DNA from: Metallyticus violacea
Taxonomy: Eukaryota > Arthropoda > Insecta > Mantodea > Metallyticidae
Length of the DNA stretch: 64,000 bases
NCBI GenBank assembly: GCA_030762175.1
Contig: CM060831.1
Location: 136,821,501 to 136,885,500, forward strand
Direction of reading: 5' to 3'
The notes beneath the pieces were generated by a model. It had not been told where the DNA came from and ran no database searches. It saw nothing but the letters and a program-made list of their open reading frames with translations. Positions 34,101-45,564 of this stretch are shown here, in pieces. The position numbers and the translations under genes were made by a program. Positions within the stretch are counted from its first letter, which is position 1; every line of letters begins with the position of its first letter.

Positions 34101-37100
34101 CTCAAATAGCTATTAAAATAGCTTGCCATTTGAAGTTTTAAAGAGAGGAAAATCAGTGGTTGATATCTAGTAATCTGCTTCGTCTGAAAGATCAACCTTG
34201 TTTATCGTTGAAAGACAGAGAGACTTCTCCTGAAGAGCACAGAGAGCTTTATGAGACATCAATTTTCTCATATCATATCAGTTATCAGGAGAAAATATGA
34301 ACACTGGTACTCTTGCACATGTTCCATAATACATTTTTATACTTTTGCCCTTAATAACATAATATACGTTCCTGCTAATCATTAATGCTATTTTGTAATT
34401 ATTTCCCTCTAAAATCTGAAATAAAATGTAACAAAAGTTTCAATAGCACTTGTAACCACTCTTCCCTCATGTGGTACATAGAACATTGTATGGCTATTGT
34501 ATTTTAGCAACTATTTGTTATACAAAATAATTTGTATAAATATGTTTTGGGGTGTAATAAGATAAATTCTAACAGGTGTGCATCTTTTTTTGCTAATCTG
34601 CTACATTTACAAATGGCACTTAGAACATTTGACAATTTTAAAAAACTATATATAAAATAATATTAATATCGATTTTCTAATGAATTAATGAAGTCAAAAC
34701 CTTCTTTTATTACACCTACTTATGATGCCATTGTATCGATGGAGATTATTTAGTTCATTTATCTGTTATTACTGTTGGTAGCTAAGATGGATTTACAGCA
34801 AGAAATGTTAGCCCAAGGTGAAAAGATCTTGTACATGTTATGATATACAAGAAGGGATATGACATATTCATTAATCGCATGAGCAATAATAAATATTAAG
34901 AAAATGTCAGAAACTTTAGTGTTGGCATATATTTTAGAACTGGCTAGTATTATCAAATTTTATTTATTTATTAAGTAATTAATTTTGACGTATTATTTTA
35001 TTAATTATTTAATTGTGGATTCTGCAAAGAAGATGAATGGTTGATTGCTATATGTAATACATTAATTGTTTCCTTAATATTATCGTAAGATGACAGCATT
35101 TTAGCTAACGAAATTTAATAATGGAATTATTGCTATGGTAATTTTATTCAATTAGTGTCATAATGTCGCAATTTATCAACGCGTTTAATCAATAGTAAAT
35201 AATTTATGAAACTAGTATACATAAAATATTATAATTTAAGAGAATTTAGTTCCGAAAATTTAATTGTAATTGTTAAATAAAATATCTGTGGTCTTATTTT
35301 CCTCATTTGTATTGCATTAATGCGTTTGAATTGGTAAGTGAATTGTGTTTCTAAATAAGGAATGAAACTACCTTTGGAAGTGAAATAAAGCGTTTTATTT
35401 ACATTTGTAAAATTGTACGTTACACCATTCAGTTTATTAAAGGAATGTATTTATTGTAAAGACGTGGTAATAATATACAGAACATTGTTTATAGAGAGTT
35501 GTATTGGTAAACATAAATAGGAAGTCACTAATTGAAGATTGATAGAGGGTTATATACTGTTAAAATGGATACACGGTCGTAAAGGAATGGTGATACCCGG
35601 CCATTACTTTAACCAGGCTCACACTCGGCGACATCGTGACCGCGGACATACAGCACTCGCCTGCCGACACTCCAGTCCCCGCGCGGTCGGCGAACTGACG
35701 TGCACACGTCGTATGCAACCAAATAAACCGCATGAACGACCAATGCTATCTTAGTATCGTTATTTTGCAAATTAAAGTTGTCTTTTATTGCGTTTAACTT
35801 TTCAAATAAGACGTTGAATTTTTTCTTCTTGTGCTGCCAGACAGACGTTGCACCGTCTTAACAGATTTTCATTCACGCATTTGTTCCCATTTGCAATTCA
35901 TTATATTCACATTTTAATTTGTGCACTGGAGCAGGATTTATGGGAAAATGAATGGGTGCTGAGGGATGGCGTAGACGTAATGTTGTAGACTAGTCGTGGT
36001 CTCCATGTTTTGGCCGGGCTGCTCACCGATGACGTCTGCTCCAATTCTGTTGAATTTTGGTCTCAGGGTTCACTGGAGTGTTTCGTGGATCAGTATAGAT
36101 CCACGGGAACGAGAAATGTGTTGCCCAAAAGATACCCAAGTTGACTTGTTCAAAATATTTTATTCACATGTAAAAATATTGGGGCTACTTCCTGACTGCT
36201 CGTCGCTGACTTCACTACTCACTTAGACTGACTTTAGAATCAATTAGAAGGACTTAGAATGTCTTCGACCGTTTCAAAATGTCTTAGACTGCCCTCGACT
36301 GACTTTAGAAATGACTTAGACTGACTGCTTTCGAATGACTAGGCTGCCTGCTTCCGTATATCTCTTGAGTGAATCCTCTCGTGTGTCTCTCGTGTCTCTT
36401 TCGTCTCCTGTATCTCTCTGATTTCTGTCCTCCAGTTTTCTACCACATCGCCACGCCTCTTGCTAAATTCAATTCCCTCGTATATTATCCTATTTCCGTG
36501 CTATATGTTCATCATTGGCTATCTTTAAAATATGTATTTGTATCTAAGTTCTCCTTATTCGTTGACTTTTATCAGATGCCCATTGGCTAGAATTATTCTG
36601 TCCCTCCTGATCTACAATGTCTTCCCACGAACCTGAATTTTCCAAGAACAGCCTGTCATAAATTTCGCCACTTTGCTTACATGCTGATTTCTATTGAAAC
36701 ATCTTTTGCCTTCCTTAGTTTGTAGATTTCCAAATGTTCTCAGAGATAACGCACGTAGTTATGGGCGGTTTTTAATACTTTGTACCACCGGCTTTGCTGT
36801 AATAAAACATTTTCGTCTCCTTTCTGACATTTCTATTTTCTCTTAAATTATTGCTCTGTCTGACTTTGGTTCAAATATTGTCCCGTTACAGTCATATGTT
36901 TTCTTACTGTGAACTTTATAAGTAATTCCTGGGCAGAAGTTTCGTGACCTAACAAAATATAGTTTACCCTTTCCTCAATCTTGTCTAAGGAGCGGTCAGC
37001 GGACGAGGCGTCAGGTATACATTTCTGTCTCTTTCTCACATCTTTTACCACGAAATGTATACAAACCCTTTTGTAAGTTACAATCACCTGTCAAATGACA

Positions 37101-39405
37101 TACATATAAGTGCAAGTTACAAATTATATCAATTCCTGTAATACCTATCTCTAAATGATTTCATTATACGTAATTAATTATTCTTATCAAATCTAATGCC
37201 TTTAGAAATATAACTCTGCAGCCTCAAGTTATTAAATTAATAAAGGCAGCGTTATTTCCGGCTTCAGCACTTTATACCACAAAATATTGAAACTTTTTGG
37301 TTTGTAATAAATTGCACTATGACCCACGCACTCAGAATTGAACAGCACCACAGACGCTTCTCCACTGCCCTGTACTTGGGTGAATGACTTTTCATAAGGA
37401 ACTTATTGCTACACGTTAGGGAAATGCACATTGTATGTGGCGGTGGAATTCGACCATGCAACAGCAAGCGCGTATAATCTGATAACACAGTATAAGTAAC
37501 AGACCAATGATATCTTTGCTAAACTCTTAGACAGATACCCGTGTTTTAATGTGCAATAGTTGTAAGTAAGAGGCAATTGCCAGATGTTTCGTCATAAACT
37601 ATAAAGTAGCCAGAAATGGGGGGGGGGGGTTGCCCTTATATTTTTATATATTTTTCGGTATTGTTAGGTCTGGAGCATATAATTATTCTTTTCATTTTTG
37701 TTTTAATTTTTCCTGCCAATTTCTAAATGTCGGAGATACAATCAAATATGTCGTATTGCAATTCACATTTTTTTAAAAAAAAAAGTCAAACGAAATTTGA
37801 GGATTGCCCATGTTTCGCAGGCACGCGACAGTTAATTGATCATATGTGTGCTAACCATTTCTGTGTGTTCATGTGATTTTTTTCCTACAAAATTTACAGC
37901 TATTCCAATGAATACCAGAAGGTCTAAACAACAACACACCTCAAACCTTATAGTGTAAAAACCGTTTCGTAAATTTGCGAATAAGAAATTACAAAACAGT
38001 GGAATTAAAATTGGTATTATTTGTGGTTATGGAAGCTTTCATTTGTTTGTTACTTCCAATAAAGGTTGATTTTAATGCGAGCTTGATTTCTAAGCTGGTT
38101 CTAGAATATTATCTGAAAGTTAGGATATTGTCTCTAAATTAAAAATTACACAAAAAAATTTTCCCCTGGGTTCCAATGATTCGTTGTTTTCAGTACTTGA
38201 GCTTTCCTCTTTCAAAAGCGTTTTAATTTTCCCAAGTTTAACACTTAATGGGAATTTTTTAAAAATATTCTAAAGTTCAATGTATTAGGCATTCATAGGC
38301 TTCGTAATAGTTTTTTTTACAATAATTTACCACTTTTTTTTATCGAAAAATGGAAATTTACTTCGCTGATAGAATTTCTGTAGAAACTAAATTAACCTGT
38401 TACACAAAAAAACTGACTTGATCGTAAAATTGTATTGCGTCGTCCTTTTCTCATATTCCTTTTCCCAATTTCCTTCAGCGAATTAGTTTCTTACCTTGAA
38501 GCATTACTAATCAAATTCACTACGGCTCTAATCTCCTTTATGGGTACAGTAATTGGGCTGCCTTTGGCTTGCCATTAGAACTCCATTTTATAACTTGAGC
38601 AGCATTGCTAATGCCTATTTATGAACTGTTCCAATAGTATCAGAAGAGAGACCCTTGGCCATTTGGTCAAAGGAGAAGATTTTTGAGTCAAGCTTTAATT
38701 GAAGTTGTTTGGCAATGCATGGAAGCCTAAATTATGAGGCCATTGAAAAGTACATTTAGCTAACGTAATTACAAAGGCAATCCTTTTAGAAGATTGTATA
38801 AGCTCTCTATTTAACAAACTCTCCCAGCCTCGAGTTGTCTTCATCAAAGCTGGCGCGCTGTACTGTAATTTATAGGAGTTGATATCAAATGCAAGCGCAC
38901 GCAGACTGCTTGCGTAAACTTGGACTCATTTTCCTCGGACACTTTACACTTCACCGCCACCTTATCGTGGGCGTGATTCTCAATCTTTTGAATAATGATC
39001 TACATTATATTTACTTTTTTTTTTTTTTTTTTTTTTCCAAACCTTGTAAAGACGGTCTCCAGTGGCAATCAAATCGAAACAAATAAAACACGTTCATATT
39101 TCCGTTGTTGTTAACATTGCAATCCTTTGGGGGGAAAAAAACCACAACAGTGTAGTGTGAACTATTATTTGCTGAAATCATTAAGCCACATGAAATGATT
39201 CATTATCTAGAAAGAGAAAAAAATTCAACATAAACTCTTCATGCTCTACAAAAAGCTGAACATTTTCACTAATTGCGGTGAACAATAAGTTAGTTTATTT
39301 TTCAATAAGTTTGAAACTTAATGCGCCTAATATTTTAAAGTTACTTCTAAGTCATAATTTCATTTAAACCTTGCAGCGACCTTCCGATGTACTATGTTAA
39401 GAATC
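31200..39405. other. Eight-kilobase region without recognised genes or repeats
   Basis: Mostly AT-rich, most strongly between 33 and 35.5 kb. Exceptions: CpG-rich patches at 31540-31800, 32560-32660 and 35575-35720; an irregular run of GACTTAGACTGACTTTAGAA-like words at 36211-36350; a 12-base G run at 37618-37629; a T run at 39007-39036. Open frames reach only 60-82 codons and none was recognised. It could be intron or intergenic DNA; the sequence does not say which. Confidence 0.5.
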
Positions 39406-39410
39406 ATTGG

Positions 39411-39500
39411 CAATGGTTCCCAAACTTTTTAAGTCAAGGAGAACTTTTCAGTACAAAATTCCATCACGGAGCATTAATTTCCACCCAACACTTATTTGAC
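39411..39500 (+). mobile_element. Orphan hAT-like terminus
   Basis: CAATGGTTCCCAAACTTTTT followed by aagtcaaggagaac resembles the CAGTGGTTCCCAAAC-type ends of hAT elements of the Charlie/Buster kind. A related end is at 61322-61340. No partner end or transposase lies nearby. Confidence 0.5.
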
Positions 39501-39511
39501 TAGTATGTATA

Positions 39512-39632
39512 TAAATTAACAGTAATTATGATAGCAGAAAAAAAAAAATAAAACACAAAGAAAAAGTCACACTTGAAATCGCTATATTTCGGACTCGTGG
39601 AGTCCTTCTATGGCAAGAAGACAAGTGACGAT
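39512..39632 (+). repeat. Dispersed A-rich repeat R2, copy 1
   Basis: It shares AATTATGATAGCAGAAAAA, AAAGTCACACTTGAAATCGC and GTGGAGTCCTTCTATGGCAA with 39886-39997 in direct orientation and with 22858-22985 inverted. Confidence 0.9.
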
Positions 39633-39748
39633 GTCATGGTATAAGATGCAATAAACAATAAAGTCTATGAGAAAACACAGAGAAAGGAAGAAATAAAATT
39701 AAAAGAATAATAGATAAATAGTAAAGAAGTCAAAAACAAAACACACAA

Positions 39749-39809
39749 AAGCAAATTAAACTTAAGAAGCAAAGTAAAAGCAAAAGCAAATTAAACTTAA
39801 GAAGCAAAT
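39749..39809 (+). repeat. 34-bp tandem duplication
   Basis: AAAAGCAAATTAAACTTAAG and AAGCAAA occur twice, 34 bases apart, within the A-rich DNA between the two R2 copies. Confidence 0.9.
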
Positions 39810-39885
39810 CTAAAAGCAGCACTAGAGGTGCAAACAATATATAATAAAAATAAAAATAAAGCAACACTATCAACAATGTAACAAA

Positions 39886-39997
39886 TTAACATTGATTATG
39901 ATAGCAGAAAAAGAAAAAACACAAAGAAAAAGTCAAACTTGAGATCGCTATATTTCGAACTCGTGGAGTCCTTCTATCCCAAGAAGACAAATAAGTA
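39886..39997 (+). repeat. Dispersed A-rich repeat R2, copy 2
   Basis: It repeats the R2 core 375 bases after copy 1, with differences (tcaaacttgag for tcacacttgaa; tatcccaag for tatggcaag). The pair with its A-rich spacer could be a single composite element or a tandem duplication. Confidence 0.9.
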
Positions 39998-39999
39998 GT

Positions 40000-40935
40000 A
40001 GCATGCATCAATACTTACATATTATTAACAATTATATTACTTATTGCGTTCTAACAAGGAAATTAAAACATCTTCGAGCTTCAATAATTCAGCCAATTTT
40101 TGTGATCCACAAACAGGTTCCAGCATGCCAATCGACTTCTAATTTCCGCAAACTGTTTGTTATTTTTGAGTCATTTCTAATGTTACTTTTCTGCCTAGAA
40201 TGAGAGCACACGAGTGCAACTCTTAATTTAATTTCTTTCAATAGGCTTAAGGAGAATTTCGTGTTACGAGTACTGCCTCGTATGTCTCAATATTCTTCAG
40301 CCTTGTTCTATACTTTTTCCATACATTTTGTTTGTTCTCATTACTTTGTTGCCATGTCAAACTCATACAAATTCCTCTTGTATCCACTTTCCATCATACG
40401 GCTCATTGGTGTTATATTTTGTATTTGGTGTTTATAGCATTGAACTCGAAGTGAACTGGTCTCCCTAAATTAATCTGAGTCAACATTTTACTACCCTTGT
40501 ATTCATATGAACTCCCCTTTCTCACGAGCCTACAGTTTCGTGTTTCTTTGAATAGCCCGAAAATGCATTTCCAAAAATTGACAATGCTATTTACAAGTTT
40601 AGCTCTTCTCCTTCGCCAGAACACACTTAATCACAAAATAGCACAAACTCTCTAACTTATCTTCTGGTGTACCAATGATGTCGCCAGATGGAGGTAGAGT
40701 GCCCAGTGGTTGCTGCTGCAGGTCTAGAAGAGAAGGAAGATTTACTTTATCAATTTGGAAACATTTTTGCAAAAAATCCAAAGATTTTTCAGACTATGGC
40801 ACGCTGCGGCTGTGCAGGAGTAGTAGTAGATCGACTCTGACTAATATTCTAGCATACAGTCAGGTACATATCAAATCGCTATCAATAAGGAGAGGTATGT
40901 TACTATCCTTAAGCGTCTTCGTAATTAGTAACGTA
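40000..40935. other. Spacer, nothing recognised
   Basis: No supported feature. The region 40680-40860 is slightly GC-richer and may be the decayed 5' part of the mariner relic that follows. Confidence 0.45.
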
Positions 40936-40939
40936 AAAA

Positions 40940-41240
40940 GTCTTATTTGTAGCAAGGGAATTATTCATCATTATAACCGTACTGTCGCTCCAGGTGAACT
41001 AAAGCATAAAGTGTAACAAACCTGTCCTTCCTTATCCTCCAAAAGTCTCCAGATATTGCTCCAGCTGATTTTCTGTTTTAAAATGTCAAAAACTGCTCAA
41101 GGAGTGGAAGTTCCCTTGACCGAAGAAATGAAACTGCTATTTAGCGTAAAATTTCCAAAAATGAATTGCAGAACTGTTTCGAAAAGTGGTACAGACGATC
41201 ACAGCAATCTGATATTGCACAAAAGATTCTATTTCTCTCT
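40940..41240 (+). pseudogene. Mariner transposase relic (C-terminal part)
   Basis: SKGIIHHYNRTVAPG near 40950-40996 matches the G-I-V-H-x-E-x-x-P-x-G-Q block that precedes the second catalytic Asp. Directly afterwards PPKSPDIAPADF-like sequence appears near 41036-41075 over shifted frames, and QNCFEKWYRRSQQ near 41168-41206 matches the family's C-terminal W-x-K-C-x-x block. The stretch with the second Asp is missing, so an internal deletion joined the two blocks. Confidence 0.55.
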
Positions 41241-41244
41241 CTGT

Positions 41245-41700
41245 AATAAAGGTTTTTACACACGTTTTGGCTTCTTTTTCATCCTGCTTTGTTTTATTAA
41301 TACCACTATCATTTTTCGAGAGGAGGTGGTATCTTGAACGGTTGATGTGCTCTATGCAAAAAAATTGGGGAATATAAGTGAATGTATAAGTGCTTCTTTA
41401 TAGGAATTAAGTAGTACCAATAAAACTATACTTCTGTCCCTTGCCACCTTTCTCTACCGCCTCATTTGTTTCATTCTCATCAATTATATAACTAGTGTGG
41501 AATGTCTTTTCCGACCACCTATTTGGTCTAGTAGATAGCGTTGCTGACTGCTGTCCGGGTATCTACTTAGGAATTATTCTAAATTAGAGAGCTCTGGAAG
41601 GGGATCTACCCAACCTCGTGAGGACAATTGGGAAGCTGCCTGGTGGAGAGGTGGCGTTCTTTGATCATGAAATCCGCGTGAAAGGCGATCGGCAATTTTT
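41245..41700. other. Spacer, nothing recognised
   Basis: No repeat or coding signal was recognised. Confidence 0.5.
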
Positions 41701-41702
41701 TT

Positions 41703-41961
41703 AGTAGTGTTTAATGCCCGTTTTTACTACTGAGGCTCCACAAGCAGTAAACCTGATGATACATGAGATGAAATGATGTATTGGGAAAGGAGTTTTTTTT
41801 AGGAAGGAAGCGTTCTAGGCCTAAGTTTAGGGTACCATTTATGAGGACTGAGGAAAACCAGGAAAAAATCCAGTTAGGGAGGACGGTCCTAGCGGGATTC
41901 GAACCGCAGACCCCCCGCTCGCAAGTCCGCGCCTTAACGACCTCGGCCACCCGTGGCGGTG
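41703..41961 (-). mobile_element. SINE family B, full-length
   Basis: On the minus strand: CCGCCACGGGTGGCCGAGGT, GCGAGCGGGGGGTC, the B box GGTTCGAATCC, the body and CGGGCATTAAACACTAC. Part of the middle (gggaggtaccct region) is shortened relative to other copies. Confidence 0.93.
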
Positions 41962-41964
41962 ACC

Positions 41965-43360
41965 GGCGGTATTCCAGTATGCTGATCAGTTGCCCCCTGC
42001 AATACTGACCTCTATCAATGAAGTCGTAAGACGGAGGTAGAGAATGCAGAGGTCGCTGCGACAGGCCAAAGCTCTCCCCGGGTTGTAGCACCAAATGAAA
42101 AGAAGAATGTATTTTCCCGATTAGCTTTTATCATGCTAGATATGCTTTTTATTAGGTTACAAGAAAATTATTTCATACTAATTTACTATTTTTGAAATGT
42201 TTATACAATAATATTTAGAAAGTGAAAAGTATATCATATTATTACTTACCAAAAGTTATAAAAAAAATTCATGACAGCAGGATACAAAAGTACATATTAC
42301 ACCAGATTTTTTTATTTTCATTTAAACCCTTGATTAAGATTTTTTGCCATGTATTAACATTTCACCAAACTTATTTCATTACGCTCTTACACACAACAGA
42401 AATATGCTAAATGAAGAAATTACATGAAAGGAATGATGGAACACTGTTGTTACGCTTTTTGCACTGTCTGTTTTCTAGCTATTTGTTCATATCCAGCAAC
42501 TATTTGTTTGTGCTTTCAGGCGTTTATTTGTTTTTTTTTGTTTTTTTTTGTTTGTTTTTTTTTTCCCCTTCTTCTCAGGGTAGTGACATTTATTTACCTG
42601 TTATGAAAGAAGTTCATTATAATGTAATTCATAAGATATACGACCCCGTTAACTTAAAGAGTTACTATTTGCATCGATGACATTTATACCGCCTCAGCTG
42701 GGGGTCGGGCGTTGAGGTCTAAGGGCGGGACTCGAATAGGCGACCCCTGGGGTCCCACGCTAGGTGCAGAGAAACGTAAACATTAACATTATATGATGAT
42801 AGCGCTCAGTTCTCTGTTGTATAAGCTTTGTCATACTTATTGATTGTCTTCTGTCATTTTACGTCACACGGTTCACAGAGTATAGGTAATAGACCAGGGA
42901 AATTGACAAGGCAGTGTTCCTTGTCAGTTTATAGAGGCCTTTACGGCAGCTATAGCTATGCACTGTGTACATGATGCATATTATTTTGTTTATTGATTAA
43001 AACAAGTGCCAATTTGTGAGCCACTATTGCATGTTGTAACATTTCTTTATGATTTGTGCCATTGATCATGAACAGTTAATATTTTATTGCTAATATAATT
43101 TCATATATAAATTTATATTTGTACATCGCAGTGTTTCAAATATTGAAATTATCTTATGAATAGCTTTTCGTTATATATTAAACATATCTGATTATTTTTT
43201 TAAACCAAAGTAACTAATTCACTGGTCTATTAAAAAGATTTTCTTGCTTTTTTATTTTTCCACCTGGATATATGTAATATGAATTCCCTGAATTCAAATA
43301 TGTTTTCACTTTTACTATATCAGGCTAGGTTTTAAAAACAGAACCACATCAAATGACACA
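41965..43360. other. Spacer with one GC-rich patch
   Basis: At 42687-42775 a GC-rich patch reads on the minus strand TATTCGAGTCCCGCC, a B-box-like sequence, without a matching A box, so it is at most a fragment of a tRNA-derived repeat. T runs lie at 42530-42564. Nothing else was recognised. Confidence 0.45.
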
Positions 43361-43367
43361 TAGCTAA

Positions 43368-43953
43368 GGCAAAACTTTTTGTAGGTTTCGTTTTAACTTA
43401 AATATTAATGGATGTATTGAAAAAGAGAGCTATGTGTCAGTAATTATGCATTTCCATACTTTTTTCACTATTAAGGAGATTTTTTTAAAGTTCTAATATG
43501 TTTTTCACTATTGTTCCTTTTCAAACACCAACAGTAATCAGCTATTTAACCACCTAGTGGTCTTTAGTGGTTCCCATTGTTTTAATATCTTTATGAAACC
43601 GCTCACCTTGTTCTTCACTCATTGCACCAGATTCACAGCGAAGTAATCAAATGGCTGTTGAGAAAATGCACATTAACTCAATGCTGTAACATTTCCTGCA
43701 CAATTTCTTTATAGTTCTCAGATTTTTTTGTTGCAAAGAAAGCTTTTTGTCACTTTTTTGTATGCCAACCATGTTGACTTCTCGAGCTCGAATATGAACT
43801 GAGGAAAATTCTCATCCTGCATAAATTCACTAATCTGGGGTTCCATCGAAAATACTTGCTGCTATTTTAGCTGTGGGAACTTTGTAACAAGAAAGTACAA
43901 ACAATCACCATCCTTAGTCAGAGCAGCAACAAATTCCTTCATCAGGACTAACT
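43368..43953 (-). pseudogene. Relic of a conserved uncharacterised arthropod protein, copy 2
   Basis: Reading the minus strand from 43953 gives the same order as copy 1 at 16811: LMKEFVAALTKDGDCLYFLV, KFPQLK, ISEFMQDENFPQF, KSTWLAYKKVTKSF, KKSENYKEIVQEML, VHFLNSH, then EQGERFHKDI (frame changes between several of these) near 43590. The 3' tail with GAAAAAAGTATGGAAATG and GACACATAGCTCTC follows at 43470-43370. Both copies share stops or frameshifts near LEML, so some damage may predate the duplication. The shared non-coding tail suggests dispersal as a unit, as by retroposition or transposition. Confidence 0.65.
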
Positions 43954-43954
43954 G

Positions 43955-44370
43955 CGTGATAGAAGGACGTTAGAAGGAGAAACCAAAGGTTCATTATTCA
44001 CATGCTCTTTTGTAGCCAAATTTTTCTGATCCAATGCTCTGATTTAGCCCTAGTGTGCAATTCACAAAGTAAACAATGTATTACCTTGTTTAAATCTCTT
44101 AGATTATTTATTTTGTGTATCTGTTTAGTGAACAAATAATAAAAACTGTTATTTTCTATAATACCGATACATGAAAACTGTATCCCGATGAAACAAAACT
44201 AAGGCTGGTTTGAGAGATTCTGTGTGGTGACGAATCAGAAAGTATGAACAGTTTTCGTTCAGTCAAAATGGGGTAAACCAGTGTTATATTTAGCAGCTTT
44301 AGTTGGTAAATATTGCATACTTTGGTCCTGTATACTATTATATAAATATAAAATAGAACGATATTTTAAT
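43955..44370. other. Spacer, nothing recognised
   Basis: AT-rich sequence. It may hold a further decayed 5' part of the minus-strand relic below it, but no frame was readable. Confidence 0.4.
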
Positions 44371-44371
44371 T

Positions 44372-44677
44372 TTAAATGTACAGTCTTATTGGTAAGTGGA
44401 TCTGATGAGAGGTTCTGTTGGAGGATGGATGATCTGGAGTGAAGGATACTTTTGGTACTTGAGCTTTGCTCTTTGTGCCTACGCTCCCAGTAAGAGTACC
44501 TCTGGGAGGATAGGATGAGATTAGGGAGACACCGGGCTGCTGGGATCTACGGGCGGTGACTGCGCGGTGCCTAACGTGTTTCCAGACGAACAACCCGAAG
44601 CTGACGAAGCCCCTTCCGTTGTGTGAGCGCCTATGAGACACTGGGGCAAAACTTTGCCAAGTGCAAGCCACCATCAC
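44372..44677 (-). other. GC-rich open frame of 101 codons, unassigned
   Basis: The frame is open in a locally GC- and CpG-rich block within AT-rich DNA. The predicted protein is basic, rich in Ser, His, Arg and Pro, and shows no domain. The sequence could be a first exon, a CpG-rich retroelement fragment or chance. I do not recognise it. Confidence 0.25.
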
Positions 44678-44879
44678 ACCGCGTAATCTGCCTGTCCTGG
44701 CACTTTCTGTGTGTTACGTCATAATTCCATCAGTAGATTCCAAAGTCATTTGATATTAGCAAGAATCTTTTGGAGTTTCAAAATGGACGGACAGCAGCCA
44801 GCATAGCTGTTTGATCACTAGATGAAGGAAGCGGTCATTTTGTTATTTAGTGGGGACACATCCTCATATAAGAGCAATA

Positions 44880-45560
44880 GTTATAGACTGTGTTAAAGCG
44901 TTTGATAAAGTTGACAGAAGTTAATTGTGGAATATAATGTATCGCAGAGAACTCCTAATTATATTTTGAAGCATTTAAAGACATATTAAAATTAAATTAA
45001 AAATGGATAAGTAAAGAAAACGAGCTTTAATATTAGATTTAAGACAGTAATTTGTACTTCACTTAGTATTTTAATTTATACTTAGACAATGCATTTCAAA
45101 AATAAAAAGTGCGGCTTAAACGTTACGAATATCAAATGAGTTACACAGAAATAATTTTCTTGCACACTCCTATATGCGGATGGTCTGCTTATGTATTTCA
45201 AAACATTATTTTAGCTGCATAAAATAATTTACAAGCACAATGTTGACATTCCAGAAATAAAACTAAGTCCATAGCATTTGAAAAATAATATATTATATTA
45301 TGTAAACAAGGTCAATACTTGTATTACTCTCAGAAACTATGAAACAATGAAAAGAAATTTAGGGACAAAGTCAGGTAACAATTTATAAGACAATGATACC
45401 TCTAAAAGGCCTTACTGTAGCGAAAAATGGACAGAAAATGCCATAAAAGATAAAAATAGATTACAGTCAATGGAAAGTAGATTTTTAAGATCGGTTTTAC
45501 GAATAAGTAGAAGAATGCAAGAACATTACAGAATAACTAAAGCAACCTTGGCGAAGATTT
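44880..45560 (+). pseudogene. Non-LTR retrotransposon (LINE) reverse-transcriptase relic
   Basis: DCVKAFDKVDR at 44886-44918 matches the D-F-x-K-A-F-D-x-V palm motif of LINE reverse transcriptases. LLYADGLL at 45167-45190 matches LLYADD with the second catalytic Asp changed to Gly. The 287-base distance between them is normal for LINEs. Further on, NRLQSMESRFLRSVLRISRR (45449-45510) matches the C-terminal block after the palm (Q-x-x-E-x-R-x-L-R). Stops separate the blocks and neither end of the element is visible. This is the only LINE trace in the window, although the SINEs require LINE activity. Confidence 0.75.
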
Positions 45561-45564
45561 CTAA

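Noticed and set aside
35575..35720. CpG-rich patch considered as a promoter island
   Set aside because: It is under 150 bases, without TATA, initiator or downstream open frame that would support a gene start.
38500..38880. CpG-poor block that resembled a conserved non-coding element
   Set aside because: Conservation cannot be judged from one sequence, and no motif supports it.
42687..42775. Possible tRNA or 5S-like sequence in a GC-rich patch
   Set aside because: Only a B-box-like stretch is present on the minus strand; no A box or foldable cloverleaf was found.
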